Shown here: one piece after another, positions 17,542-27,128 of the stretch
How positions within the stretch are numbered: position 1 is the first letter of the stretch
How the letters are laid out: the number at the start of each line of letters is the position of its first letter
Source of the DNA: Kamptonema formosum PCC 10802
Lineage (GTDB): Bacteria; Cyanobacteriota; Cyanobacteriia; Cyanobacteriales; Oscillatoriaceae
Assembly: GCF_000332335.1 (NCBI RefSeq)
Contig: NZ_KB235948.1
Span: 3,040,607-3,104,606, forward strand
Direction of reading: 5' to 3'
DNA: 64,000 bases
Translations under genes and position numbers: made by a program
Notes under the pieces: generated by a model
Told to the model about the DNA's origin: nothing
Seen by the model: only the letters and a program-made list of their open reading frames with translations
Database searches by the model: none

Positions 17542-17846
17542 GAATAAAAATCCAGTGCGGGGTAGAGCGGAAAGGATTCCCCTTACGTGTTTCAATCCCG
17601 AAAAGGGATTCAATCAAGCATCCTACTCTACGCGCAGATAATTCTACAACAACAATCCCCCCAATGCCTGACAGGTGGCGCGGCGCGAGGAGTTATCGGG
17701 CTTTTTTGATGGCCTGCGAGTTCCCTGCCCGGGGGGGGAGAGATCACAAGTGTAGGTGTTCTGTAAAACCCTTATCCCACATGGATTTCAGCCATAAAGT
17801 CCCCTCAAGCGATCGAGTCCGGCGCAGTTCTGGGGCTGCATGGTTT

Positions 17847-18149
17847 TCAGGGGCCCCCCAAATGCCAGCTTCAGAGGGGATTTCACCTTTGCCACCGAGA
17901 TCCCACGCGCTCTCTGTTCGGTTTACCGCATAAGGAATTACGGGAAACCGAAAAAAGAGAGCAGTTTCAGGCACACCGGCAACCGTCACCCCCCCAAAAT
18001 GCCACCCAAGAGGGAATTTCACCTTTGCCAGCGAGCTACCACTCGCTGGCTGTTCGGTTTACCGCATCAGGAATTACGGGAAACCGAAACAAGAGAGCAG
18101 TTTCAGGCACACCGGCAACCGTCACATCCCAAAATGCTAGTTTCAGAGG
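17847..18149. repeat. 136-bp tandem duplication with conserved hairpin
   Basis: Two near-identical copies (period 136; TTTCACCTTTGCC starts at 17881 and 18017) plus a partial copy upstream. Each holds CGGTTTACCG...CGGGAAACCG (17919-17950 and 18055-18086), a ten-base stem with one mismatch. In copy 1 it is extended by GCTCTCT...AGAGAGC. It lies in the ~870-base gap between pyk and the RNase Z gene, which otherwise shows no gene. Confidence 0.7.
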
Positions 18150-18413
18150 GGGGACAGGCCGAACGCAGCCCTACGCCTTTTATCCCAGGCCACGGATGTC
18201 CTAAGCAATATGACTGCGGCTATAACAGTAGGTGCACGCCTAACACAGAGAAAAAACCCACCCCCGAAAGGAGGGGAGAGGGGCGTCGCGGGCCGCCCCC
18301 TGGCTCGCCGGTGCTAGAATGGGTGGCGGGAGAGCCGGTCTAAAAGCGCCACCCTCAAGGCGGCTGTAGCGTTTAACCCCAGTTCAGCGGATTGCTCAAA
18401 TTTCACAAAGCGA

Positions 18414-19373
18414 GTGCAGATTACATTTTTAGGAACTAGCTCTGGTGTCCCGACCCGGTCGCGCAATGTCTCCGGCGTCGCCTTGCGCCTGCCCCAGCGG
18501 GCGGAATTCTGGCTGTTTGACTGCGGGGAAGGCACCCAGCACCAAATCCTGCGCAGCGACCTCAAAATCAGCCAGCTGACTCGGATTTTTATCACCCACA
18601 CGCACGGAGACCACATTTTCGGCTTGATGGGCCTGCTAGCCAGCGTCGGGCTCGCCGGCAATCCCCACCGCATCGATATTTACGGCCCAAGTGGGCTGAG
18701 TGACTACCTGCAAGCCTGCCAGCGCTACTCCCACACGCATTTTTCTTACCCGATTAAGGTGCACAAAAACCAGCCCGGGGTAATTTATGAAGATGAGGAG
18801 TACACGGTTAGCTGCGGACGCCTGGAACACCGCGTCACCGCCTTTGGCTACCGGGTGACGGAAAAAGACCGGCCCGGACAGTTCAATGTGGAAAAAGCGA
18901 AGGAGCTGGGAATTCCTGCTGGCCCTCTCTATGGCCAGCTGAAGCGGGGCGAAACCGTGACTCTGCCAGACGGGCGACAATTTAATGGGGCAGAGTTTTG
19001 CGGACTGCCGCAAGTAGGCCGCAAAATTGCTTACTGTACGGACACGGTTTACTGTGAGGGGGCCGTAGAGCTGGCCCGGGATGCGGACGTCCTGATTCAC
19101 GAAGCCACTTTTGCCCATCAAGACGCCCAGATGGCCTGCGACCGCTTGCACTCAACTTCGACGATGGCGGCGCAAGTGGCTCTGCGGGCGGGGGTGAAGC
19201 AGCTGCTGATGACTCATTTCAGCCCTCGCTACGCGCCGGGGAATGATATTGTCCTCGACGATTTGCTGCAAGAAGCCCGCGCTATCTTCCCCAATACTGA
19301 TATGGCTTATGATTTTCTCACTTGGGAGGTTCCCCGACGCCAGACGCCAGAACTGGCCGCAACGAGCCCTTAG
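18414..19373 (+). CDS. rnz: Ribonuclease Z
   Basis: 319 residues. Metallo-beta-lactamase-fold tRNA 3'-endonuclease that trims precursor tRNAs, relevant since many cyanobacterial tRNA genes lack encoded CCA, as does the tRNA-Thr in this window. [18 protein letters not shown] is the family N-terminus, THTHGDH at 61-67 is the zinc-binding motif, and the later [13 protein letters not shown] and [10 protein letters not shown] supply the remaining ligands. The start is GTG at 18414; there is no usable ATG before the first motif. Confidence 0.94.
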   Translation: MQITFLGTSSGVPTRSRNVSGVALRLPQRAEFWLFDCGEGTQHQILRSDLKISQLTRIFITHTHGDHIFGLMGLLASVGLAGNPHRIDIYGPSGLSDYLQACQRYSHTHFSYPIKVHKNQPGVIYEDEEYTVSCGRLEHRVTAFGYRVTEKDRPGQFNVEKAKELGIPAGPLYGQLKRGETVTLPDGRQFNGAEFCGLPQVGRKIAYCTDTVYCEGAVELARDADVLIHEATFAHQDAQMACDRLHSTSTMAAQVALRAGVKQLLMTHFSPRYAPGNDIVLDDLLQEARAIFPNTDMAYDFLTWEVPRRQTPELAATSP

Positions 19374-19376
19374 GAA

Positions 19377-19928
19377 TTAGTTAGCGGCTAATCGCTCGCT
19401 GGCCATATGGTGAGTGTGGCAGGTGTTATGACAGACCGGCAGCTCCAAGGGAATCACCACACCAGGGGCGGTTTTGCTTTCGGCAGCACTCTCCTCGCCG
19501 TTATCCTCCTGGGAAACCACTGCGAGCAAGCGGTGGCGAATGGAGCTCAGATGGTTCTGAGAGTTCACCGGCTCTCTCGGCATGGGAACCTCTGTGTTTG
19601 GCCAACTGGGTAAATCGTTGCACGGACAGGATGCCGCTGGCATGCCCACCGTCCGGATGGGGAGGGGCATGGGGCAGCGAGCGCACTGAATTATTTCCCA
19701 CTCTGGCGTCAGTAACTGGGCGATGGTTTCTGAGGTGCCTTCCAAGTAGCAGTCTCCCGATTCCGGAGAGGTAATTCTCTGCCAGCACGCTTCAAATTGA
19801 CGGCTGTAATGAGCGCCTCTAAGTACCGGCACAGGGAGCAAAGCTTCCTGTCCGTTGTTTGCAAAAACTTTCTTTCCCAGCTGAAACCAATAGGCGAGAT
19901 ATTGTCTGACTTGATTTGCGGATGCCAT
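19377..19928 (-). CDS. Conserved cyanobacterial hypothetical protein
   Basis: 183 residues. The N-terminus (SANQVRQYLAYWFQLGKKV) and central part (FEACWQRITSPESGDCYLEG) resemble a conserved cyanobacterial protein family of unknown function that I recall, but I cannot name it. A Cys-rich patch (CARCPMP, ASCPCND) and a C-terminal His/Cys cluster (CHNTCHTHHMA) suggest metal binding. It is convergent with the RNase Z gene, ending 3 bases after its stop. Confidence 0.7.
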   Translation of the reverse strand: MASANQVRQYLAYWFQLGKKVFANNGQEALLPVPVLRGAHYSRQFEACWQRITSPESGDCYLEGTSETIAQLLTPEWEIIQCARCPMPLPIRTVGMPAASCPCNDLPSWPNTEVPMPREPVNSQNHLSSIRHRLLAVVSQEDNGEESAAESKTAPGVVIPLELPVCHNTCHTHHMASERLAAN

Positions 19929-20662
19929 AACTGATTAGACTTGAGTTCATCACAAAAAAAGATGGCTGCAATCCTGTTCGGCTGCGGGCGGATGCGACGG
20001 TAGCGCATCTGGCGGCGGCATTTATTCTTGTCTCTCTATACTTGGCACTCGGCGGGATTTCGCACTCCTCCCAATGGGTGAATAAAACTAGGCAAACTGC
20101 ATTTATTTAGCCTCAGACCGTTAGAGGAATCTTGGGGAAAATCTTATCAAACACCGAGCTAAGATTATTCTTGCCAAAACTTGGTTACTCCTCACGCCGG
20201 CGATGTTGACTGTACCCGAAGCCGTATTTTCTTATGTCTGGTGCTTAACGATTTGGAAAATTTACCGAAATAAAAGGCCAGAATCCGGCCTCTCCCTCTG
20301 TGGGGGGGCTGGCGGTCGTTCGCCAGAGCGCCAGAGATCCCCCGCTCCTGAGCTCCCCTGAGCGGAGCCGTTTTGCCCAACTGGGATGTGGCCATTTTGT
20401 CCCGGCTGCTACCCCTGACCCTGAAGGAAAATACTGCACGTTCCAACGCAGGGTGAATGAATCAGTCGCTCACCCGTTCTTTACAAAAAGTTAAAAATAT
20501 TCTTCATACTTAGATTTTCGCTATCTGTCTTGAGGGGACAGGGGTGGCGGGACCGGATGCTGCCGGTCGGACAAATCACCAGAATGTAAGGCTCCTAGTT
20601 CTATGCTAGCTCTTGCAAAGGATAATCCGCTCAGGACAGCACTTTAAATAATGCAACATTTT
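19929..20662. other. Intergenic, no gene seen
   Basis: About 730 bases between a minus-strand start and the 3' end of the minus-strand cobU. It has AT-rich parts near 20030-20200 and a CTGGCG...CGCCAG inverted repeat near 20308-20333. I find no supported gene. Confidence 0.4.
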
Positions 20663-21250
20663 TTAACCTTGTGGGGGGCGGGTGCTATCAGGCGGCAGGG
20701 GCGAAGCGAGGGCGCTGAGGTTGAGAGCGTGACCGCCGGCAACGAGGTAAACGGGATTGGCGATGGCACCCAAGCGGCGGACGAGCAGGCCAAGCCGGTC
20801 GCGGAACAGCCGCCCGGCTCGATAGGCCGGCACGACGCCCCAGCCGGTTTCTTCGGCAACGAAAATTACCAGTCTGGCACGAGTCCCCTGGAGACTGGCG
20901 AGCAACTCTTGCTGGGTTCGCTCCCAGCCGGCAGTGTCGAGCTCTAAGAGGTTGGCAACCCACGTTCCCAGAGAGTCAACCAGCAAGCCGGTTGCCACTG
21001 GCGCGGCGGCGATGGCGGCAGGCAGCTCGGCAGGCACTTCCAGGGTAGCCCAACTTTGGCAGCGGCGCTGCCGGTGCCCTTCAATGCGCGCCTGCCACTC
21101 CACATCCGCTGGGTCAGCCACAGCCGTAGCCACATAGAGCACCGGCAAGCCCGCCTGCATGGCCAAGCTTTCCGCCCACTCACTTTTGCCAGACCGGGCC
21201 GGGCCCGTTACCAAAATCACTTGCCTTCCAGGTGCAGCTTCAGGGTTCAT
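20663..21250 (-). CDS. cobU: Adenosylcobinamide kinase / cobinamide-P guanylyltransferase
   Basis: 195 residues. CobU phosphorylates adenosylcobinamide and then transfers GMP, in nucleotide-loop assembly of cobalamin or pseudocobalamin. Walker A GPARSGKS is at 16-23, followed by WAESLA; then YVATAVADPADVEWQARIEGHRQRR (the site of the guanylylated His region), LLVDSLGTWVANLL, and FVAEETGWGVVP near the C-terminus. The open frame runs 65 codons further upstream, but homology begins at ATG 21250. No other cobalamin gene is adjacent. Confidence 0.94.
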   Translation of the reverse strand: MNPEAAPGRQVILVTGPARSGKSEWAESLAMQAGLPVLYVATAVADPADVEWQARIEGHRQRRCQSWATLEVPAELPAAIAAAPVATGLLVDSLGTWVANLLELDTAGWERTQQELLASLQGTRARLVIFVAEETGWGVVPAYRAGRLFRDRLGLLVRRLGAIANPVYLVAGGHALNLSALASPLPPDSTRPPQG

Positions 21251-21620
21251 CAAGGTTAAACTGGAGATTGATTTTATTGGGGTGATGGGTGATTTGTCCC
21301 CCGGTGTGCGGCTCAGGCGCGATTGGCAAGGGAGTCGGGACAGCATTCGTGGGGAGAACCCTGTGTGCTTCTCCCTGCCCCTCACCCCCAGAGGGGGCCG
21401 GCGCTCTCCCCAACAAGGGCTGCCCCACACACTTCTAATATCCATTTCGGCTGAATACCCCTAATATAGTTGAGTGGGGGCATTGGGCACTGGGCATGGG
21501 GCATTGCTCATCCTCCTCTCCCAGCTCAGAATAGAGATTAATCAACCGGAAATGAGATAATTTCCCACTTTTGCTACAGACTCAAAACAAACCGCTAACA
21601 ACTCCTGACAGATTCAGTTT
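21251..21620. other. Divergent promoter gap with low-complexity repeat
   Basis: 370 bases between cobU and the divergent glycosyltransferase. Near 21477-21510 is a GGGCATTGGGCACTGGGC run, the complement of the CCCAATGCCC family near 8960 and 11685. No riboswitch consensus was recognised for cobU. Confidence 0.45.
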
Positions 21621-22565
21621 ATGCCGGCTCCCCTGGTTTCTGCGATTATCTGCACCCACAATCGGGACACCTATTTAGGCGCTGCCACTGACAGTTTGCT
21701 CCAGCAGGATTTCCCAGATTTTGAAGTCGTGGTGGTAGATAATGCCTCAACTGACCGCACTCGCTCTGTCGTGGCAGAAAGACTCTCCGACACGCGCCTG
21801 AAGTACGTTTACGAACCGGCAGTCGGTCTTTCTGTGGCTCGCAACACCGGCGCAAAAGAGTCGCGCGGCGGGATTCTCGCCTATCTCGACGATGATGCCG
21901 TTGCTAGTCCGGGCTGGCTGAGCAGCCTCTGCGCAGCGTATCAAAGCAACGAAAAACTGGCAGTTGCCGGCGGCAAAGTCACTTTGCTCTGGCCACCGGG
22001 ACTGCACCCGCCGTCGTGGCTGTCTGAGGGACTCGCCGGCAACTTGGGCGCTTACGACCTGGGGGATGAGGTCGTTTACATCTCGGAACCGGGACTGACG
22101 CCCAGAGGCTTGAACTACTCTATCCGCCGGTCATTCCTGGAGCAAATTGGCGGCTTTGATATTAATCTGGGTCGCATTGGCAAAAAGCTATTATCAAATG
22201 AAGAACTGCAGGTAACCGAACTGGCCCTAAGGCTGGGCTGGCAGGTGGCCTATCTCCCCGAGGCCCTTGTGGCCCACAACGTGGCTCCAGAGCGGATCAA
22301 CCGGTCGTGGTTTTTGCAGCGGGGCTGGTGGCAGGGCATTAGCGAGTGCTACCGGGAACAGCTGGCCGGTCGCGCCGGCATCAGCCAGCTGGCGCGAGGG
22401 GGGGAACGGTTTGTGCGAGGGCTTTACAAGTCTGTTAAATATTTTAGCAACCCCGCCCAGCGCTTCGACAATTTTGTGTATGCCTGCGGTCAAATTGGCT
22501 ATTTAAGTGCCGCTATTAACGGCATGATCTTCCCGCAAAAATCGGCAAACCGCCAGCCAGAGTAA
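21621..22565 (+). CDS. Family 2 glycosyltransferase
   Basis: 314 residues. GT-A fold: VSAIICTHNRDTYLGAATDS at the N-terminus, VVVVDNASTDRT for nucleotide binding, LAYLDDDAVASPGW as the metal-binding DxD region, and NEELQVTELALRLGW as the acceptor/catalytic region. It transfers a sugar from an activated donor, probably at the cytoplasmic membrane, for exopolysaccharide or lipopolysaccharide. With the next glycosyltransferase and the WcaF-like acetyltransferase it makes a small surface-polysaccharide cluster. Confidence 0.92.
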   Translation: MPAPLVSAIICTHNRDTYLGAATDSLLQQDFPDFEVVVVDNASTDRTRSVVAERLSDTRLKYVYEPAVGLSVARNTGAKESRGGILAYLDDDAVASPGWLSSLCAAYQSNEKLAVAGGKVTLLWPPGLHPPSWLSEGLAGNLGAYDLGDEVVYISEPGLTPRGLNYSIRRSFLEQIGGFDINLGRIGKKLLSNEELQVTELALRLGWQVAYLPEALVAHNVAPERINRSWFLQRGWWQGISECYREQLAGRAGISQLARGGERFVRGLYKSVKYFSNPAQRFDNFVYACGQIGYLSAAINGMIFPQKSANRQPE

Positions 22566-22680
22566 CGTAGGATTTTGAGGTGACATTGAAGGGAAGCTCC
22601 CCCTGAAGGGCATCTAAAATCAAACAGCTATTGGCTAAGAATCAGTCCACAACCCAGACTTCCTGTTCAAACTCCCTATC

Positions 22681-23619
22681 ATGACCTCCAAACAGTCTAA
22701 GATTCCGGTATCAGTTCTAATTCCCGCTAAGAACGAAGAGGCAAATCTGCCGGCTTGTCTGGCCAGCGTGGCTAGGGCTGATGAGGTGTTTCTGGTGGAT
22801 TCCCAAAGCGGCGACCGCAGCTGCGAAATCGCAGAAAGTTACGGGGCAAACGTGGTGCAATTCTACTTCAACGGGCGCTGGCCAAAAAAGAAAAACTGGT
22901 CGCTGTCAAACCTGCCCTTCCGCAATGAGTGGGTGCTAATTGTCGATTGTGACGAGCGCATCCCTCCGGAACTGTGGGACGAGATTGCCGGGGCTATCGA
23001 GAATCCAAACTGTAATGGCTACTACCTCAACCGGCGCGTGTTTTTCCTGGGCACCTGGATTCGCCACGGTGGCAAGTATCCCGACTGGAATCTGCGCCTG
23101 TTCAAGCATGAAAAGGGACGCTACGAGAACTTGAGCACGGAAGAGGTGCCCAACACTGGCGACAATGAAGTCCACGAACACGTGATTTTGCAAGGCCAAG
23201 TGGGGTATCTAAAAAATGATATGATCCACGAAGATTTTCGCGACGTTTACCACTGGCTAGAGCGCCACAACCGTTACTCCAACTGGGAAGCGCGGGTGTA
23301 TTACAATCTGATCGCCGGCACCGGCGACGCCGGCACGATTGGTGCCAATCTGTTTGGAGATGCCGTTCAGCGCAAGCGCTTTCTCAAAAAACTTTGGGTG
23401 CGGCTGCCGTTTAAACCGACTCTGCGGTTCATTTTGTTTTACGTTATTCAGCTAGGCTTTTTAGATGGGAGAGCCGGCTACATTTACGGGCGGCTGCTGA
23501 GTCAGTACGAGTATCAAATTGGGGTAAAATTATATGAGTTGAGCAAGTTTGGCGGTCAGTTGAATGTCTCAGCTGCGCCGGGACAAAAGCCGCAAGCAGT
23601 CCCCGTGAAGGAGTCTTGA
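22681..23619 (+). CDS. Family 2 glycosyltransferase (WaaE/KdtX-like)
   Basis: 312 residues. VSVLIPAKNEEANLPACLAS, EVFLVDSQSGDRSCEIAES and VLIVDCDERIPPELW (DxD) are typical of the lipopolysaccharide core glucosyltransferase-like GT2 branch. GKYPDWNLRLFKHEKGRYE is also characteristic of that branch. The C-terminus has a hydrophobic segment (LRFILFYVIQLGFLDG) that probably attaches it to the membrane. It follows the previous GT gene by 115 bases on the same strand, probably one transcript. Exact sugar and acceptor cannot be read from the sequence. Confidence 0.92.
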   Translation: MTSKQSKIPVSVLIPAKNEEANLPACLASVARADEVFLVDSQSGDRSCEIAESYGANVVQFYFNGRWPKKKNWSLSNLPFRNEWVLIVDCDERIPPELWDEIAGAIENPNCNGYYLNRRVFFLGTWIRHGGKYPDWNLRLFKHEKGRYENLSTEEVPNTGDNEVHEHVILQGQVGYLKNDMIHEDFRDVYHWLERHNRYSNWEARVYYNLIAGTGDAGTIGANLFGDAVQRKRFLKKLWVRLPFKPTLRFILFYVIQLGFLDGRAGYIYGRLLSQYEYQIGVKLYELSKFGGQLNVSAAPGQKPQAVPVKES

Positions 23620-23810
23620 AACAGGTTCACAGAGAGGGCTAAAGCCCTCATCTCATAAATCCCATAAAAAAGAATACAGGCAAGATGCCTGTCCTGCAGC
23701 TCCCTGCTGCCCGATAGGAAAAAACCATATTGCGGCCATCCTAGCGGACTGAATAGGATACCAAGTTGAGATAGATAAGCTGTTAAGCTAATAATGCTGC
23801 TTATTGAAAA

Positions 23811-23926
23811 AAGGAGGCAGAGCCTCCTGAGGGGCGTTCCCAGGCTGTAGCCGCAGGCTTCCCGCAGGGTGCCTGGGAACGAGGGTGTAGAGATGAATAG
23901 CGCAAATTTAATGCGCAACAGCTTAG
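23811..23926. repeat. Composite dispersed repeat, copy 1
   Basis: A ~100-base unit: AAAGGAGGCAGAGCCTCC, then a CGTTCCCAGG...CCTGGGAACGAG hairpin, then GAGATGAATAGCGCAAATTT ending near AGCTTA. Related copies lie at 45830-45930 and 54150-54241. Confidence 0.65.
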
Positions 23927-24012
23927 TATTGTTTTTCGCACAAGGGAACCCCCTTGATGGCCGACTTTATAATCCAAAATTCAAAATTCAAAATCAAAAA
24001 TCCAAAATAAGT

Positions 24013-24663
24013 ATGGCAGGTTCTGTGAAAGCTTCTCACCCCGAACCGGATGGGGGGGCAAAAGATGCCGGCGATTCCAGTCCAGCAGAAATGCCGGTGC
24101 CCGACGCAAAACCCTGGGTGGACATGCGCAAATACGACCAATCTTGGTTTGACAGGGGGCGTGCCGGCTGGTTTATTTTGCTCTGGTGGCTGGTGCAAGG
24201 GGTGGCTTTTCCTCTCAGCCCCCACTTTGCTCACGGGTTCCGCCGGTGGCTGCTGGGGCTGTTCGGCGCTCGCATCGGTGCCGGTGTCCTCATCCGCCCC
24301 ACGGCGCGGTTTACCTATCCCTGGAAAATTGAAATTGGAGATTTCAGCTGGATTGGGGATGATGTGGTTTTATACAGTCTCGATCGCATCCGCATTGGGG
24401 AGCACTGCGTGATTTCCCAGGAATGCTACCTCTGCACCGGCAGCCATGACATGGCCGATCCGGCTTTTGGGCTGGTGACTGCGCCGGTGGAAATTGGCAG
24501 CGGCGTCTGGGTGGCGGCGGATTGCTTTATTGGCCCGGGGGTGCGGATTGGGGCCAATGCTGTGATTGGCGCTCGCAGCAGCGTCTTCGCCAGTATGCCG
24601 GCGAGTCAGGTTTGCTGGGGCACTCCTTGCAAACCCAGATATCCCCGGGTGATGAAGGGCTGA
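24013..24663 (+). CDS. WcaF-like acetyltransferase (left-handed beta-helix)
   Basis: 216 residues from ATG 24013. Hexapeptide-repeat acetyltransferase: IEIGDFSWIGDDVVLYSLDR and IRIGEHCVISQECYLC build the beta-helix, the catalytic His is in TGSHDMADPAFG, and APVEIGSGVWVAADCFIGPG and VRIGANAVIGARS continue it. It resembles the colanic acid enzyme WcaF, acetylating a polysaccharide precursor. The frame stays open to 23869, but upstream codons translate a composite repeat and the low-complexity AATTCAAAATC run (23965-24010), so 24013 is the likely start. It closes the polysaccharide cluster. Confidence 0.88.
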   Translation: MAGSVKASHPEPDGGAKDAGDSSPAEMPVPDAKPWVDMRKYDQSWFDRGRAGWFILLWWLVQGVAFPLSPHFAHGFRRWLLGLFGARIGAGVLIRPTARFTYPWKIEIGDFSWIGDDVVLYSLDRIRIGEHCVISQECYLCTGSHDMADPAFGLVTAPVEIGSGVWVAADCFIGPGVRIGANAVIGARSSVFASMPASQVCWGTPCKPRYPRVMKG

Positions 24664-25237
24664 GCTGAACGCGACGCCGGGAGAGTTCCCTGGCAACACC
24701 GGCTTGCCTGCGATGGGGACGGACGAACTATTTATCATTTAATTTGCAAAATACAACGTACTGGCATCCTTTCAGAACCGTTACTGTTAACGATTTTGCG
24801 GCTCTTAAAAAGCGCATTACAGGGGTTTCGCTCACGAAGATTATGTAAATTAAATGTGCGATTTTTTGCGGCTTGGGCGCTTGCCAATATCTCTGTGGAC
24901 GCCGCTGTGTGGGGGCGGACTGATAGATCGTCTTTAAGAACGGCAGATATAGCAATAGACAGCTCAGTAATGGACACTGGTATACATGTGCAGTTTGACA
25001 TCCCAGCCCCATCCTACGAGTCGGGCGGAGCCGCTCGCATACTGTTGGCAATCTGCAACAACTTTTTCAGTGCCGGCATCCCCGAACTCGCCTGCAGCCG
25101 GTGGCGAAGGCGAGGGCCCACCTCCAAAATCCGGTGAATTACATTTTGAAAAGCATGCCGCGCCGGCGGGCAAAAGTCTGCTGTATAGAGGCAGACTCAA
25201 GTCTGCCGGCTAAAAGTCACACAACCGGAAAGCGATC
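24664..25237. other. Intergenic, no gene seen
   Basis: About 570 bases between convergent genes. An AGTCTGC...GCAGACT inverted repeat near 25175-25206 (GCAGACTCAAGTCTGCCGGC) could terminate transcription. Open frames here lack protein-like composition. Confidence 0.45.
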
Positions 25238-26623
25238 TCACTCGTTCATATTCCTGTAAGTCGCCACAGCGGAAGGCGAGATGCGATTCAGGTAGCGGAA
25301 AATCCAATACTTGAACACGGTGTCCAAAATCACTGGGAAAGTCGCGATAAACAAAAAGATAAACGATCGATTCTCTGGCAGTCCCAAATGTCGGGAGATG
25401 CCTTCGAGAATCACTTCCCAGCCGTGGGGCGAGTGGAATCCCACGAAAATATCCGTAAACAAGATAATGATAAACGCCTTAGCGCTGTCGCTCAGCCCGT
25501 AGACGATATTGTCCATAAACGACTTTAAAACTGTGATTTCCCGCTGGCTGTTAGCGATGACGAAGCCAAAAGCGAAAAGCGACAGCAAATCCGAAAAAAC
25601 ATTCTTGATTGCGCTGGAACTTTCGTGGCGGAATTTTTCGGCAATTTCTTCTGCCTCTTCCCTCACCTTTTCTTCTATTTCCTCCGGCGAGATATGAGGG
25701 ATAGCCCCCACTAGCATTTTAAATTTGAGCTTTTCTTCAAAGTGCTGCAATTCCACGAAGGCTTCCTCTTCCATTTCCTCGTTGATAAAAATTTCAGCGT
25801 GGTGGGGGTCACGAACGCGGTCAACAATCGGGCCCACGATGAAATTCTTAGAAATCTGGTGCGTGAGGAGCGGAATCAGAATCAGCAATAAAATGAACTT
25901 GAGCGAAACGACTGTTTGAGTTTTGGAACTGCGAAAATTATCAACAACTTCTTTCTCTGATTTCGGGTCGAGCTCTCTCTTGAGCCGGTCGAGAGTTCTC
26001 AAAATTGACCTCGGCAAGAAACTGGTTTCAGAGATGGTGTCAGATGTTTTAACTCGGCTAGCGCCAGAGGAACGTGCGCTCGCAGCGCTGTTTTGTGCCG
26101 CTTTAGAGGTTGGCTCAACCGGCACAGGGCTGTATGGCACTAAAGATGTGGACGGCGTTGGCGGGGGGGGAGCCGCTGTTGGTTGCGAGCTAGCTTTCTC
26201 AGGGCTGTACCCGGACAAGACCCGATCAATAAAATTCAGCTTCTCCAGAATTAATAACTCTTTCTCCTTGCTCTCTGGGGTGCGCCAGTCTGGGGGACTG
26301 GCCGGCGTGTCAAACAAGATGGCTTTGGGAGTCTTGCCGGGAGCGCTTTCAACAAAGGAGCGGGTGAGTTTGAATTCAGACAGTTTCAGCCGGGCCTGAT
26401 TTAAATTTTTATTCAGCTCAGCCTGAAAGTACGCCTGGACGCTGTCGCTGTGGCTAGCTGATTCTGGGGCAATTTTTTGGCCATTAAAATGCTCATTCTC
26501 GATGGCTCGGATTCTCAAGGCGGCATCATAAGCGTCATCCAGCGCTCTTTCCGGGGTCTCGGTGAGCCACTGCCCGGCTGACTGCATGACTCCTTTAATC
26601 GCTTTAAACAGAGGTGTTTTCAT
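25238..26623 (-). CDS. pcxA: Proton extrusion protein PcxA (CotA/CemA family)
   Basis: 461 residues. The C-terminal ~220 residues match the CemA/PcxA membrane domain: LKFILLLILIPLLTHQISK, then an acidic helix (FINEEMEEEAFVELQHFEEK), SDLLSLFAFGFVIANSQREI, FIIILFTDIFVGFHSPHGWE, and FLFIATFPVILDTVFKYWIF. Four transmembrane helices are visible. PcxA is needed for light-induced proton extrusion and pH homeostasis in cyanobacteria, and its homologue is in the chloroplast envelope. The N-terminal ~230 residues are soluble and variable with a Pro/Ser-rich linker, as usual for cyanobacterial members. Confidence 0.95.
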   Translation of the reverse strand: MKTPLFKAIKGVMQSAGQWLTETPERALDDAYDAALRIRAIENEHFNGQKIAPESASHSDSVQAYFQAELNKNLNQARLKLSEFKLTRSFVESAPGKTPKAILFDTPASPPDWRTPESKEKELLILEKLNFIDRVLSGYSPEKASSQPTAAPPPPTPSTSLVPYSPVPVEPTSKAAQNSAASARSSGASRVKTSDTISETSFLPRSILRTLDRLKRELDPKSEKEVVDNFRSSKTQTVVSLKFILLLILIPLLTHQISKNFIVGPIVDRVRDPHHAEIFINEEMEEEAFVELQHFEEKLKFKMLVGAIPHISPEEIEEKVREEAEEIAEKFRHESSSAIKNVFSDLLSLFAFGFVIANSQREITVLKSFMDNIVYGLSDSAKAFIIILFTDIFVGFHSPHGWEVILEGISRHLGLPENRSFIFLFIATFPVILDTVFKYWIFRYLNRISPSAVATYRNMNE

Positions 26624-27128
26624 GGCAAAAACTTGCTGCGCGTCTTCTGTTAGTGTAGATACATTAAATCAGGAAATGCGGCTCCGACTGATAAAAATAT
26701 GGAAAGCCAGCCTCCGCTTGTCTTTATAGGAGTTCAGCCATTAAAGTCTGAAAGGTTGATGCGGTAAGAATTTCACAGATTTTCTTAAGGAAGCGTCTCC
26801 GGAACGAATCTCAGTAGGGGTGGTGGGGCATTAGCCCAACGACAAACGGTGGGGCATTAGCCCAACTACAAACGGTGGGGCATTAGCCCAACTACAAACG
26901 GTGGGGCACCGGCAAGCCAGCAAGCCCCGCTGGAAGCGGGCTCCACTCCCCTGTCTCTTGGAGGAGCGAAACACCAACAGAACAGGACTGACTGGGTTGT
27001 GGCTTCATAATTGGTAGTATAGCGGTGCTGCCATGACAATCCCCATACGGGCGAGAGGGGGAAATTGGGGGCTGCCGGCAGCAACCAAGCGAGCTGATGC
27101 GGAGGAGACGAGAGTGGAGGCGCGTTCA
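26624..27128. repeat. Divergent gap with triple GGGGCATTAGCCCAAC repeat
   Basis: Between pcxA and the divergent P-loop protein. Three tandem copies of a unit reading GGTGGGGCATTAGCCCAACT plus ACAAAC lie at 26822-26901. This is the complement of the TTTGTAGTTGGGC family with an altered centre. An ATG at 27033 would extend the downstream gene by 32 codons into this gap. Confidence 0.6.

Noticed and set aside
17840..18343. 167-residue plus-strand frame across the 136-bp duplication
   Set aside because: It merely translates the duplicated hairpin DNA.
24796..25137. 113-residue plus-strand frame
   Set aside because: No conserved features and no ribosome-binding site.
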